Source: Isoperla grammatica
Taxonomy: Eukaryota > Arthropoda > Insecta > Plecoptera > Perlodidae
Length of the DNA: 64,000 nucleotides
Assembly (NCBI GenBank): GCA_945910005.1
Contig: OX246746.1
Span: 27,737,075-27,801,074, forward strand
Direction of reading: 5' to 3'
In this document: positions 45,923 through 58,032 of the stretch, piece by piece
Position numbering within the stretch: the stretch's first letter is position 1
How the letters are laid out: each line of letters starts with the position of its first letter
Program-made: the position numbers and the translations under genes
The notes under the pieces: generated by a model
Told to the model about the DNA's origin: nothing
The model's input: the letters and a program-made list of their open reading frames with translations, nothing else
The model's database searches: none

Positions 45923-48900
45923 TTAGGTAACAAAATCAGACAAGTAGGAAGGAGTCTTCCGAGCACGACTGGAAGTTCGTAGCTCAGAAACAGCCTCTTC
46001 TGGTGTCGAGTCGCTTCGCTCCGGGCTGGGCAACGAAACCTCGGTATTGTCCCCTGCCTCCAGAGGTGGAAGTGGTCTGGGAGGAAACGTGGACCGGCGC
46101 CGCAGCTGGTCAATGTGACGGGTTACTGGTTTACCATCCGGGCTCTGAATCTGAACATTACGCGGTCCTGCTTCAGTAATTGTTCCCGGCAGCCAGGCTG
46201 GTCCCGCAGCATAGTTCCGATAGTAGATTGGTTCATCCTCGATAAACACTCGTGCAGGGTTGTTTGAAAGTTGCAAGTGTGTCTCCAACTCGCGACCAGT
46301 TGATTTTGAATCCGGGTGTAGAAGATCTAGTAGTGTTTTGACCCTATGTCCCAAAAGGCGCTCGCTCGGAGTCTGTGTACATCCGGCCGTACCAGGTGTG
46401 GAACGGAGGTCGGCCAGTAAGGCATGGAGACTTTTGTGCCAATCCCCTGGCTCCATCTTCGACAAATGGTCCTTTACTGTCCCCACCATCCGCTCTGCCA
46501 AACCATTTGTTGCAGGGTGGTATGGGGCGCTACGTATGTGCTTTATGCCATTTTGTTTCAAAAAGTTGTGAAACTCTTCAGATACGAATGTGGATCCGTT
46601 ATCGGAAACGACTGTATCGGGCAAACCGAAACGTGAGAATAATTCTCTCAAGAACTTGATGGTAGTTAAGGCTGAGAATGAGCCATTAGTTAGTTGAACT
46701 TCTGGCCATTTCGTCAGAGCATCGACAACCACGAAGAATGACTGTCCCTTGAATGGCCCAGCGAAATCAATGTGCAGCCTGCTCCAAGGCCTGTGAGGTA
46801 CTGGCCATGGTACAGTAGGAGCAGCTGTTGGATTTGGCTGATGTACTTGGCAGCTCACACAATTGCGTATCATCTCTTCAATCGCTTGGTCCATGCCAGG
46901 CCACCACGCATAACCACGAGCTATGGCCTTGCAACGAACCATCCCCTGATGGGAAGCATGTAGAAGTTCCAAAACTTTTGCTCGTAAAGCAGTTGGAATT
47001 ACCACCCGACTACCCCACAGCAGACAGTTCCTGTGGGCAGATAATGCATCTTGTCTACTGACGTATGGTTTGAACTCGTCGGATAAGTTGTTCATTTTCT
47101 CCCCATGTTGAACGCATCGCAGTACTCGCGACAATACCCAATCTTTAGATGTAGCCCGAGACACATTTTCAGCAGTCAGTGGTGAATTAACCGGCGCTTC
47201 GTTCAGCATGAATATGTCTGCTGGTTCGGGAAATCCGGTGTCGCATGTATCAGAAATGGGTAATCGGCTGCAGAAATCTGCGTTACCATGTTTGTTCCCT
47301 GGGCGGTATACTAGCGAGTAGTTGTAGTTACTTAAAAGTAATGCCCATCTCAACATCCTTGGTGAGACTACAGCAGGAATTTGCTTTGTTGCACCTAGCA
47401 ATCCCAACAATGGTTTGTGGTCCGTAAAAATCGTAAATGGGCGGCCCCAGATGAACTTATGGAACTTCCTAATCCCATACATAATAGATAAGGCTTCACG
47501 ATCTAATTGTGCATAATTGCACTCAGCGGCATTAAGTACGCGAGAACCAAAAGCAATTGGTCGTTCCTCTCCATCTGGCATTCGATGACTAAGTACAGCT
47601 CCTAAGCCGTATGGAGAAGCATCAACTGACAGCAGTAGGGGTAAATTTGGGTCATAGTGTACTAAGCAGCAATCAGTAGTCACCACTAGCTTAGCTTCTT
47701 GGAAACTCTTCTCCTGGTTGGGTCCCCAGTGAAAAGGTTGTTCTTTAGCTAGCAACTGATACAGAGGGTGTAGTAACGTCGCTTTGTTCTTAAAGAACCG
47801 ATCATAGAAATTGAGTAGTCCCAAAAACGACTGCAACTCCTTCAGATTTGTCGGTGACTTGGCTTCACGAATTGCCCTCACCTTATCTTCAGTAGGTCTC
47901 AAACCCGTCTGATCCAGGCGAAACCCTAAATAATGTACGGACGTCACTGCAAAAGCACATTTATGAATAGATACGCGGAGGCCTAAGTCCTTGAAGCGTT
48001 GCAACACGCGACGTGATCTTTCCCACAGCTCATTCAAATCTTTCCCCGATATCAGGAAGTCGTCTAGAAACACCGAAACACCATCAATGTCCCTGACAAT
48101 AGACTCCATCATTCGCTGGAAATAAGCAGGTGCAGAGGCAACACCAAACGGCAGACGTTTGGGCCGCAGCAATCCCCGTGGGGTGTTCAGAGTAAGAATC
48201 GTAGCTGATTCTGGGTCTACTGCAATCTGGGTGTACGCCTGATCTAAATCAAGTTTAGTAAAGTACCGACCACCAGCTAATTTGGCCAACACTTCATCGT
48301 TAGATGGCAACGGATAAACGTCAACACACAAGGATTTGTTTACTGTTGACCTATAGTCTCCGCAAATTCGAACTCGCCCATCTTTCTTCAGCACTGAAAC
48401 AATGGGGGTAGCCCAGTCAGAGTGGATTACAGGTTCCAAAATATCCTCTTGTACTAGCCTATCCAGCTCCGCATTGACACGATCTCGTAATGGAAAGGGA
48501 ACGCTGCGATGCTTTAGGAACACAGGCTTAGCATCTTCTTTCAGCATCAGATGAACAGGTTCACCTTTAAACTTTCCCGGTCCCTCAGCGAACACTTCTG
48601 CATATTCTTTAATTTGTGCAGGTAGTGCCTGAGCAGTAGGCTTGGTCCAGTTGACTCCTTCAATACTGAATCCAAAAGGTTTGAACCAGTTGCGCCCTAA
48701 TAGGCTTGGACCGGCACCGTCCATAATGAGTAACGGTAGGGAATGCGTTTGAGTCCCGTAAGTAACCTGTACATGCAACTCACCTCGAATCTTCAACTGT
48801 TCCTTGGACCAAGTCTGAAGTGCAGGTAATGACTTACTAAGTTGTCGCCCTTGAGGCCATAAGCTCTCGAAAGTATCAGAACCAATTAGTGTTCGAGATG

Positions 48901-49930
48901 CACCGCTGTCGACCTCGAAAAGTAGCGGACGGTCTTCTAACAGAAGCTGAACGTAGTCAGGCCCTGTCGGAGATGGATCTGTAGTTCGAAATAAGTAAGA
49001 AGGTTGTGCAGTAGGAGCATCAGTATCTGTCAGTTGTAAGTTCTTATTTGTAGTAATTTTCTTCTGTCGATCCTGGGTGACAGATTCTTGTCCTTGCTTT
49101 TGTTTGGTAAGACACATTTTCTCTAAATGTCCCTCCCGGTTACAAAATCTGCATTGCGTTTTCCAATGTGGGCAAGTATTAGCCAGGTGTTGTGCGTTAC
49201 CACAGCGATAGCAGTGAGTAGACCCCTTACCCTTGTTCTTATTATGCTTGGACTGTACCTTGGTGGCACCCCGAGTAGATTTATCTTTAGGGTTTTTATC
49301 TAAACCTATCTTGTGTACTGTAGGAGTAGACTTTTCGTCCGTAGCATGCAGTTCACTCACATCCTTCATCGCAGTCTCCTGTGCTAGAGCTGCAGCATAA
49401 ACCTTACTGAACGTTAAGTCAGGGTCAGTTAAGAGCCGTTTCTGTAATGAGTAATCCCTCATACCACAGATTAACCTATCTAGCAGCATCTCGTCTAGAT
49501 CAGTGAATTGGCAGAATTCGCTAAGCTTACGTAACTCAGCTATGTACGAGCTCAGAGTCTCCGTAGCTAACTGATCACGACGATTGAACTTAAAACGTTG
49601 CACGAACTTGCTAGGCTTCGGGTTGTAATGCCGTGACAACAGGTCTAATGCCTCAGCAAAGGTAAGCTCTATGGGCTTCCTAGGTGTTGCCAGTGAACGT
49701 AACACTGTATACGTCTCACTACCGCAAACCGAGTAGAAAATGGCTTTCCGTTTATTATCATCTTGAATGGAATTCGCCATGAAGTAAAATTCCAGTTGTT
49801 CTTTGTAAACGTCCCAGGAATCTGTACTTACGTACGCGCTTACATGTCCGTAAGCGGCTGCAGGCAAGGTAGGTTGGACGGGAACCACGCCAGGCCCCGC
49901 GCCAGTAATTGCAGTTGGATCCGACATCAT
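45923..49930 (-). CDS. Gag-Pol polyprotein of the Ty3/Gypsy element (1335 aa)
   Basis: A single frame runs from ATG at 49928-49930 to the stop at 45923. It encodes the capsid region (about residues 30-200) and two CCHC knuckles (C240-C273). The protease has D341-S-G. Reverse transcriptase (about 460-640) has LDLDQA and the variant catalytic box FLDD at 621-624. RNase H has D770, E812 and D837. Integrase has a zinc module ending C1024-x2-C1027 and a core with D1055, D1110 and E1146, an exact 35-residue final spacing. All expected catalytic residues are present and no stop or frameshift was seen. Gag and Pol need no frameshift, as in many invertebrate Gypsy elements. The frame stays open upstream into the LTR to 50098, but the start just after the primer-binding site is preferred. 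Confidence 0.95.
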   Translation of the reverse strand: MMSDPTAITGAGPGVVPVQPTLPAAAYGHVSAYVSTDSWDVYKEQLEFYFMANSIQDDNKRKAIFYSVCGSETYTVLRSLATPRKPIELTFAEALDLLSRHYNPKPSKFVQRFKFNRRDQLATETLSSYIAELRKLSEFCQFTDLDEMLLDRLICGMRDYSLQKRLLTDPDLTFSKVYAAALAQETAMKDVSELHATDEKSTPTVHKIGLDKNPKDKSTRGATKVQSKHNKNKGKGSTHCYRCGNAQHLANTCPHWKTQCRFCNREGHLEKMCLTKQKQGQESVTQDRQKKITTNKNLQLTDTDAPTAQPSYLFRTTDPSPTGPDYVQLLLEDRPLLFEVDSGASRTLIGSDTFESLWPQGRQLSKSLPALQTWSKEQLKIRGELHVQVTYGTQTHSLPLLIMDGAGPSLLGRNWFKPFGFSIEGVNWTKPTAQALPAQIKEYAEVFAEGPGKFKGEPVHLMLKEDAKPVFLKHRSVPFPLRDRVNAELDRLVQEDILEPVIHSDWATPIVSVLKKDGRVRICGDYRSTVNKSLCVDVYPLPSNDEVLAKLAGGRYFTKLDLDQAYTQIAVDPESATILTLNTPRGLLRPKRLPFGVASAPAYFQRMMESIVRDIDGVSVFLDDFLISGKDLNELWERSRRVLQRFKDLGLRVSIHKCAFAVTSVHYLGFRLDQTGLRPTEDKVRAIREAKSPTNLKELQSFLGLLNFYDRFFKNKATLLHPLYQLLAKEQPFHWGPNQEKSFQEAKLVVTTDCCLVHYDPNLPLLLSVDASPYGLGAVLSHRMPDGEERPIAFGSRVLNAAECNYAQLDREALSIMYGIRKFHKFIWGRPFTIFTDHKPLLGLLGATKQIPAVVSPRMLRWALLLSNYNYSLVYRPGNKHGNADFCSRLPISDTCDTGFPEPADIFMLNEAPVNSPLTAENVSRATSKDWVLSRVLRCVQHGEKMNNLSDEFKPYVSRQDALSAHRNCLLWGSRVVIPTALRAKVLELLHASHQGMVRCKAIARGYAWWPGMDQAIEEMIRNCVSCQVHQPNPTAAPTVPWPVPHRPWSRLHIDFAGPFKGQSFFVVVDALTKWPEVQLTNGSFSALTTIKFLRELFSRFGLPDTVVSDNGSTFVSEEFHNFLKQNGIKHIRSAPYHPATNGLAERMVGTVKDHLSKMEPGDWHKSLHALLADLRSTPGTAGCTQTPSERLLGHRVKTLLDLLHPDSKSTGRELETHLQLSNNPARVFIEDEPIYYRNYAAGPAWLPGTITEAGPRNVQIQSPDGKPVTRHIDQLRRRSTFPPRPLPPLEAGDNTEVSLPSPERSDSTPEEAVSELRTSSRARKTPSYLSDFVT

Positions 49931-49950
49931 GATCCCATCCCCGTCGCCAA

Positions 49951-50186
49951 TGTTGTGTATTAGTAAAGAATAGCACACATTATTATAGGAATTCAATAAT
50001 AATACTTTATTGTATCGTAGTGAGTAGAACGCTACAGCAGAACACTGATCACACTCGACATGATGGAAGTACAACATTCCGGAACAACTACACGGCACAC
50101 GCCCCCTCTCCTTGCTTGTGACGCGTTCTCATGCAGTCATGTATTCATCCGCCGCGCGAAAATTCAAATACAGGTCGGACACAACA
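49951..50186 (-). repeat. 5' LTR of the Gypsy element
   Basis: It is 236 bp, identical to the other LTR except for a 7-bp insertion. On the minus strand it is followed by TTGGCGACGGGG, the primer-binding-like site. Confidence 0.93.
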
Positions 50187-50315
50187 AGTATTAGTCGGTT
50201 TCTGTGTCTCGTGTGAAACAGTCCAGTGCAACTTAGTTCGTGTGTCAACTGTGTTATTTTAATTTAATTTAAACAAAAGTAAAATGTAAGCGACTGCGTT
50301 GTATACGTTTTAAAG

Positions 50316-50707
50316 ATGAGTGAACAGACAAAATACAAGCATAAGACGGGGTGGCAAAAGCGAAAAGATAAAGAGCGCGCAATTCTTGTAACTGCCGGCA
50401 ATGACCCTAAACAAGGAGAATTAAGTTTTTGTGTTGGCAATAATTCGCGTGTGTCAATTGGCGCTGAACATAAATTAAACACGTCGAAAATTCGAGTGAA
50501 ATTCAACCCACTTTGGAAATTGAAAATCAAACAAGTGCTTCTCATTACACACCTATAACAGAAAACCTCGAACCTTGTAGTAACACTCCTACCGTGTTAA
50601 ACAGTTATCCTCAAAACAGCGCACAACCCATTTACCCTAATAATGACAATACAGTAAATGTAGAAGTTCAAGTGGAACCACAAAGACCTAGTGTAAGAAA
50701 AGTGTAG
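50316..50707 (+). pseudogene. hAT transposase N-terminal remnant
   Basis: The frame starting MSEQTKYKHKTGWQKRKDKE runs to about 50558, and a shifted frame continues to 50707. The basic Lys/Arg start resembles the N-termini of ZMYM1-like hAT transposases, and the location inside a hAT element supports this. The catalytic and dimerisation regions are missing. Another short frame at 50774-50959 may belong to it. Confidence 0.5.
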
Positions 50708-51234
50708 ATTTTGCGTTGTCTCAAAACTACGTGTCCTACACCAAAGTAAAAATTTCAGACCAATCTAACATGCTTGAACAAACTTTTCTTGACTGATAAA
50801 GCTCTGTTCAGTGGATCAGTTGTTTCAAATGAGCAACTTGACATTCTTATTGTTAAAAAGCCTTCTCAACCCATTGGAAGTGACATGCCAAATTTAATCG
50901 GCAATCGTAGTTTTTTGTCCTTTTACTATTTCAAAATAAATTCTACCAACGAACTATGAATCCTATATACAGTATGAAACAAACACGGCTAATTGATCTT
51001 GCGGATATGAATCGGAAAAAACTGTCGAGAGTTCGGACTTATCTCAACTATTGGAGCTTTTGCCAGGAAAAACTCGAGAAGGGGGTGTCATGTTAAGAGT
51101 TTTGGTGAGAAATGAATTAGTATTATGCTATTTACTTATATGTTAGTTTGTTAAAAAAAATATGCCAAACGGGCGGGCCCCTTTGGTAAAATGCTGACCG
51201 GGCCCTTTTTCTTAAGTCCGCTCCTGTGTATAGC

Positions 51235-52041
<807 letters not shown>

Positions 52042-52045
52042 CTGT

Positions 52046-52508
52046 TGTTTGAGCCGGGGTGCTCACTCCGAGGAGTTTTTTTAGTGGACTGTATATATTT
52101 TGATGTAGACTTACCCCAATGATGTTCGAAAGATGACGTGAGCGTAGATGATAGCGACAGGCGGAAGGTTGCCGTAGAGAGAGAGAAATAGAAGAAAGAA
52201 ACTCGAGTTTAGAAGAGAAAAGAAGGAAAGATGAAAAATGCCTGGAAGGCGATCGAACCCATGACATGCAGCAGCGTTGAAGCAGTCTTGGATGCACGAG
52301 AGAGAAAACGAGAGAGAAAACCAACTTGACTGGACGAGGTCGAGACTGGAACACTACTGACGAGATAAGAGATAATGCAACGAGCTCTAAACAGGAAAAC
52401 TGAAAGAGATTACGTGATTGGCCGAAAATCGAAACATATGAAATAATATACAGGTAAACCAACACCAAGAAAATACAAAATACCAGCGACGAATAAACGG
52501 CGCGAACA
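52046..52508 (-). repeat. 3' LTR of the BEL/Pao element
   Basis: It matches 58033-58494 nearly end to end. On the plus strand it begins TGTTTGAGCCGGGGTGCTCA and ends GGCGCGAACA. Confidence 0.94.
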
Positions 52509-52606
52509 TACCGCCCACCTAAAATAGACTAATTTTAGATAGGACAATGAGAAATAACAAACTATGAACTACAAAACTAAATCTAACAACACTCCGAAAC
52601 GAACGA

Positions 52607-54611
52607 CTAAAGAGAGGGGAGGGTAACTAACTTGTTCACCGGTCGGGTGAACACTCCTTTAGACGTGCGAACGGACGCGACTCGGACGACGTTGTCGTGA
52701 CCAGGGCACACCTGAACCACCCTGCCAATAGGCCAAGATAAAGGGGTAGTGGCGGGTTCCAACACGAAGACGACGTCACCGACCTTGAGATTAGGACACG
52801 CACGCACCCATTTCCCACGCTGCATTTGCGTATGCAGGTACTCTCTGGACCAACGCGTCCAGAAAAATTGATGCAGCTGACGGACTTGATGCCAACAAGA
52901 AAGGTGAGAAGTAGACTCGGCGACAGCTGTTTCAGGAGGTGCGAGAAGTGAGGTGCCAATCAACAAGTGGGTGGGGGAAAGGTAATCAGGGCCTTCCAGG
53001 GGGTCGAACGAAGTGGCACAAAGAGGTTGACTATTCAACACGGCTTCAATACGTGCAAACAGGGTAGAATACTCCTCGAAATTAAGGGAGGAATCCTTAA
53101 TTAATCTATGCAGAAGCAGTTTGGCGGACTTCACTCCAGCTTCCCATAGGCCACCGAAATAAGGGGCGTAAGGGGGGTTGAAATGCCACTGAACATTACG
53201 TAGAGCGAGCTTGGCAGCGATAGAAGTTTCAGCTACGGTGAGAGAATCGTGTATCTCGCGGAGCGTACGGGCAGCACCTACGTAATTTCGACCACAGTCG
53301 GAATAAATATGAGCAGGGAGGCCACGACGAGCGAGAAACCGATCAAGACAGGCCAAGAAGGCTTCAGTGGATAAGTCCGAAACCAACTCTATAGGTGAAC
53401 AGCCTTAGTGGCCATGCAGATGAACAGGCACAAATAACCCTTGACGGTGGGGGCGTTACGGCGGGGACTCGTCTTCACGGAGAAAGGGCCAGCGTAGTCA
53501 GTGCCTACGTTGAGGAAAGCGCGTGAAGGCTTAGCGTGGGGTTCAGGCAGCTCAGCCATGATTGGCTGAACAGGCTTGGCGCTGAATTTGAAACAGGTTA
53601 AGCAACGTCGAATGCGTTGCCGCAATAAACCGCGTAAAGTAACGATCCAATACATCTGCTGAATGAGAGCCTGCACAGTGCGTGGGCCAGAGTGCAATGA
53701 CGTGAGATGAAAAGCATCACACAAGAGTGCGGACAGATGAGCTTCTTTGGGAAGCAAGAGCGGATGACGTGCGTCTTCGGGAAGTGAAGAGTAGTGAAGT
53801 CTGCCGCCCACCCTGAGAAACCCACGGGAGTCAATGAAGGGTTTGAGGGGGGCGATGGGGTGAGAGATGGGCGAGTGTTTCGCCAATTGCTTGAACTCAT
53901 TGGCGAAATAATGTCGTTGAGTGATGCGTACGAACAAACGCATCGCGCCCTCAAGTTCAAACGGAAGCAGGGGGCCAGAGGGGGGAGCAAGCTGACTTCG
54001 GCGAGCAAGCAAAATGCGGGAAAAGCGTACCACGTGACCAAACACGCGCTTGGCTTTGACGAGCGAGGAGAAGCTTTGCAGCTTAACAAGCAGAGGGTCG
54101 ACAACGGGATCAAGACTGATCAGAACTGTGGGAGACGCTTTCAGCTCAGGCACCTCGCGTGGCTAGGTTCACGCGAGGGGACCGAGCGAGGCCACGTAAA
54201 GGGGGGCGAACGCATGAACGGGGGACCAGAGAACCATATGGGATGGTTCAACAAGTCCAAGGGGAGAAGTCCCCGAGAGGCACAGTCGGCAGGGTTCTCT
54301 TCGGAACGAACGTGAGACCAGTTCAGAGGAGAAGTGGTCTCGAGAATTTCAACCACTCGATTGGTGACGAAAGTCTTAAGCTGATGTGGGGGGGTAGAGA
54401 GCCAGGCAAGTACGATAGTGGAATCGGTATAGAGGAACACTTTTTCTATGTGCAAGGACTCGAGAGCGGGCAGGGCATCTTTCAACACCCGAGACAATAA
54501 CAATGCGCCACTGAGCTCCAGTTTAGGGACAGTGAGAAGCTTGACGGGCGCGACCTTGCTCCTGCCTCTCAACAGTCTGACATGAGATTGCGAGCACGTC
54601 TCAACGTGCAA
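52607..54611 (-). pseudogene. BEL/Pao pol C-terminal half: RNase H and integrase, three frames
   Basis: Three minus-strand frames overlap or abut: 54141-54611, 53389-54153 and 52607-53386. The first has VAPVKLLTVPKLELSGALLL and a YTDSTIVLAWL RNase H segment. The second has an integrase zinc module ending RRCLTCFKFSA and the first catalytic Asp in NVGTDYAGPF, then stops right after KAVHL. The third resumes at VSDLSTEAFLACLDRFLARR, with SDCGRNYVGAAR (second Asp) and FGGLWEAGVK (the Glu region). Each junction is a frameshift; the order is normal for BEL/Pao. As sequenced it cannot make a full Pol. Sequencing or assembly errors cannot be excluded. Confidence 0.9.
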
Positions 54612-57600
54612 ATAAGAGTGGCAGCATAGGCCTTCTTGGAGGCGTCACAAAACCCCACAAGCCGGTAGGTGGCGTCACTCAAAACAAGGAGGCGCGGAAC
54701 ACTGACATCACTTAACTTGGACACGCTTTCGATGGCAGTGATCCAAGTCTGAGAAAGCGACTCCGGAAGTGATTCGTCCCACTCCACGCGCAAGAGCCAG
54801 AGATTCTGCATGAACACCTTCATCCAGGAGAGGATAGGGGAGAGAAACCCGAGAGGGTCGAATATGCGCGCAATGTAGGAGAGTATGGAACGTTTGGTGA
54901 CACAACCTTCGAAAGGTAGAGTGTGAAAACGGAAGCTATCAGAGCGAGGGTCCCACAACAATCCGAGAATTTTCAGAGTCTGCTCATCGTTAGAGAATAC
55001 CAGGGGAGTCTCCAGATGGTCCTGGGGAAGAGCGCTAAGAGCGTCGGGAGAGTTGCTTGCCCATTTGCGAAGTTCGACCCCGGCACACTGAGTGATTGAT
55101 TGCAACTCAGCGCGAAGCGCGAGAGCTTCGTCAAGGTCACTGGCACCGGATACTATGTCATCGATGTAGATGTTTAAAGTGAGGGCGCGTGAAGCGAGAG
55201 GAAACTGCGCGCCCTCGTCCTTGACAAGAGTTGCTGCAACACACTTTGGAGTTTGGGCCTGGAAAGCAGAGGGCGTGAGACCGTAAGTCACTGTGTTGAG
55301 CTCGTACTCAATAACAGGGGAGGAAGGCTCAGGGCGCCAAAATATGTGCTGATAGACACGGTCGTCCTGGTGTACAAGGATTTGACGGTACATCTGTCTC
55401 ACGTCCGCGCACAGGGCTACGGGATAGACACGAAAGGTGGTGAGAACCTGGGGAAGGTCACTCTGAAGTTTGGGACCACTGAGCAAGACGTGGTTGAGAG
55501 CAACTCCACGTTTATCAGGGGAGGAGGCGTTGAATACCACTCGCAATTTAGTGGTAGAGCTTGTGACCTTGTGTACACAATGGTGCGGGATAATGTACTT
55601 TGAAGGTTGAGGAGCAGGCTGCATATGCAGTGAACAAGCGTATTCACTCATGAACTCGTGATAGGTGTCATGAAGTGGAGGATCACGCTTTAGACGACGC
55701 TCCAAAATGACAAAGTTCTTGAGCGCGACGTCACGATTATAGCCTGGCATGATGCAGTCAGGCTTGAAAGGTAGAGCGACCGAGTAGCGACCGCATGGGT
55801 CGCGAGAGTGGGTTTTAATGAAATGCTCTTCAGCGAGCGAATCCAATGGGTCTAGAGAGGGGGGTCGACTAACTTCTTCTGTTTCCCAGAAGAGACGAAG
55901 AGTGTGTTCCAAAGGAGTATTGGCCACGGCGAGAAAAGAGTAGGATGACTCAGGTGCAGGTTCAGAAGAGTTGACTGGACCCAAAATCACCCAACCGAAA
56001 ACCGTGTTGAGTGCAGCAGGTTTGCTGCCCACGATCATGTTTCCGGTTTTACAGAGAATGTCAGAGTAGAGATCGGCACCAATGAGAAAATCAATGGGTC
56101 CGGGAACATTGAAGTGATCGTCAGCGAGGTCAAGGTCATGATAGCGCTTTATGACCTCAGTGGACACGGAGGAAGTAGGCAAATTGCCGGCAATAGTTGA
56201 GAGAACGTGCGCGTTGACATGCATAGCCGGTTGCCTAGAACGTCGAGAAGCTATACTGCATTGAACGATACTATGCACACGAGTATGAATTTGACCAACA
56301 CCTGACAGTTGGGCGGTGGCTGGTTTGACCTTTAAACCTAAACGTTGCACTAACGAATTAGTGATGGCAGAGATTTGCGACCCGGAGTCAATAACCGCAC
56401 GAAATGGATGCAATATCCCGTGGACATCACTTATGAGTGCGCGAACGGTGCCCAATATGACGGTTTGATGAGTGGGGTTCGAACCCCGGACTTGACACGA
56501 CAGAGTCTGTGGCACCTGATGGCCTTGATCGGAGACAGGAGTATCGTCCGCAGAAGACTGAGTGGAGTCTACATGCAACATAGAGTGATGTTTGGTACTA
56601 TGGCACACGGAACAAGACTTTGTCGAACTGCTTTGGGTTCGTAGATGTACACCCATACAATTAAAACAGCGTTTTAATTGTCGCAGAGTGTCGTAACGTT
56701 GGTCTACGGTTAAACCACGGAAAGCATTACATTGATAGAATGAATGCGAAGCCTTATATAACGGACAAGTGGACACGTTAGTATGAGCGTGATTGCGAGA
56801 TGAGTCATTGTGAGATGGTTTTGAACTCAAGTTCGAAACATCAGATGACACCATCAACGTATTTACTTTCTTCACAGGGGGAGAACTTTTGACAGAAGTG
56901 ACTGAGTTTTTACCGACAGCACATAACTCCATTACTTTAGATTGGTCTTCGACAAAATCAATAAGCGATTTATATTCGGGAGTCGAATTAGACGATTGTT
57001 TGGTTTCAAAAGCCTTGCGAGATGACGTATCGAGGTTAGCTAATGCCAAACACAGTAGCAGGAAATCGCCCAGGTCAGGAATATTCAGGGCTTTCAAAGA
57101 GTCGACAGAATTGCGATGTACTTTGAGAAATGCTTGAAGACCGTCATAAGATGACGTTTTCAGAGGAACAAAATCTAAAATCTTGTGAACATACAAGCTC
57201 CCTAATAATCGCTTGTTTTGATAACGAGAGACGAGCGTTTGCAAAGCGAGGGGATAATTTTCCTCAATTATTTGAAACTCTGAGATGAGTGCCAACGGTA
57301 TTTCAGACAACGAAGTTTTTAAATAGTGTAATTTTTGAACATTACTTAATGACTTATTATCATCAATAAGAGACTTGAATAGAGCATAGAACTCGGGCCA
57401 TTTACAAATGTCACTTTTGAACTTGGGAAGATCTATGACAGGCAATGCAATGGATGGTTTGACTGAAGCGAGTAGAGACCCAGGTTGAGTCACAGCAGGA
57501 CGCTGATTTAATTTATCAGCCGTGAGAAACCGAGATTTGGCAGCATAAAACAACGTTTCAAAATTCTCCTGAACTTTGTCTATTTCGATCGGCTTGGCAG

Positions 57601-57811
57601 AAAGAACAACTTGAGTGTTGAGATCGGCAATGGACATTTGAATTTCTTGAAAATCCGATTTTAGAACAGATAATTCATCGAACCGAGGCCTATGTGACTC
57701 AACTTGTTCAGGGTTTATTTTTTCGAACGCAGTGTACGTTCGTTGGGCGGACGCGAATATAAACTCGCGTCGAGCAACTAACTTGTTTAGTTCTGCCGTA
57801 ATATCGACCAT
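54569..57811 (-). pseudogene. BEL/Pao Gag-Pol N-terminal part (1080 aa, then frameshift)
   Basis: The frame starts at 57809-57811 (MVDITAELNK). Residues 120-270 resemble the DUF1759 Gag-like region of BEL elements. Cys/His knuckle-like motifs follow at about 382-403 (CFNCMGVH, CSVCHSTKH). The protease has D475-S-G, and reverse transcriptase has YIDD at 882-885. After the Peptidase_A17-type region the frame leaves the family alignment near 54600 and ends at 54569, while the next frame (54141-54611) continues it. This part itself has no internal stop. A longer open extension to 57892 precedes the chosen start. Confidence 0.9.
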
Positions 57812-58032
57812 TATGATCGGAAATGCAAAAGACAATGTTAGAAATACAAGGGATGTACGACATACGTAAGAGACACACACTGAACAGCACAATCAATAGA
57901 ATACGAGAGCGGAAACACACAACACTCAATGACGTGTATGTTGTGCGACCAACTAAGGACTGACCTTGATTGAGAAAATCTTCGAGAAAAATGTAGAAAA
58001 TTACCGGACAATTCGGCTCCGCGAGGACCATG

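Larger units (their letters stand above)
45613..50186 (-). mobile_element. Ty3/Gypsy LTR retrotransposon, apparently intact
   Basis: A minus-strand element is bounded by TG...CA LTRs and a 5-bp AGTAT duplication (45608-45612 and 50187-50191). A primer-binding-like TGGCGACGGGG follows the 5' LTR on the minus strand (plus 49938-49949). A polypurine tract TAAAGGGGGAGA precedes the 3' LTR (plus 45842-45853). Gag and pol are fused in one open frame. The LTRs differ only by a 7-bp insertion, so insertion is very recent. Confidence 0.95.
45148..51226 (+). mobile_element. hAT element, 8-bp duplication TGTATAGC, carrying a Gypsy element
   Basis: The ends CAGTAGCGGATTTAA and TTAAGTCCGCTCCTG (two mismatches) are flanked by TGTATAGC at 45140-45147 and 51227-51234. 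GCTGACCGGGCCC occurs at both ends in opposite orientation. Without the LTR element 45613-50186 it is about 1.5 kb. A decayed transposase N-terminus lies at 50316. The 5-bp LTR duplication AGTAT shows that the Gypsy element came later. Confidence 0.9.

Noticed and set aside
49931..50098. Upstream extension of the Gypsy Gag-Pol frame into the LTR
   Set aside because: It would place the start inside the LTR, before the primer-binding site. The double ATG at 49925-49930 is the better start.
53794..54500. Plus-strand frames of 173 and 113 residues
   Set aside because: They are antisense to the RNase H and integrase coding region of the BEL element and have no family features.
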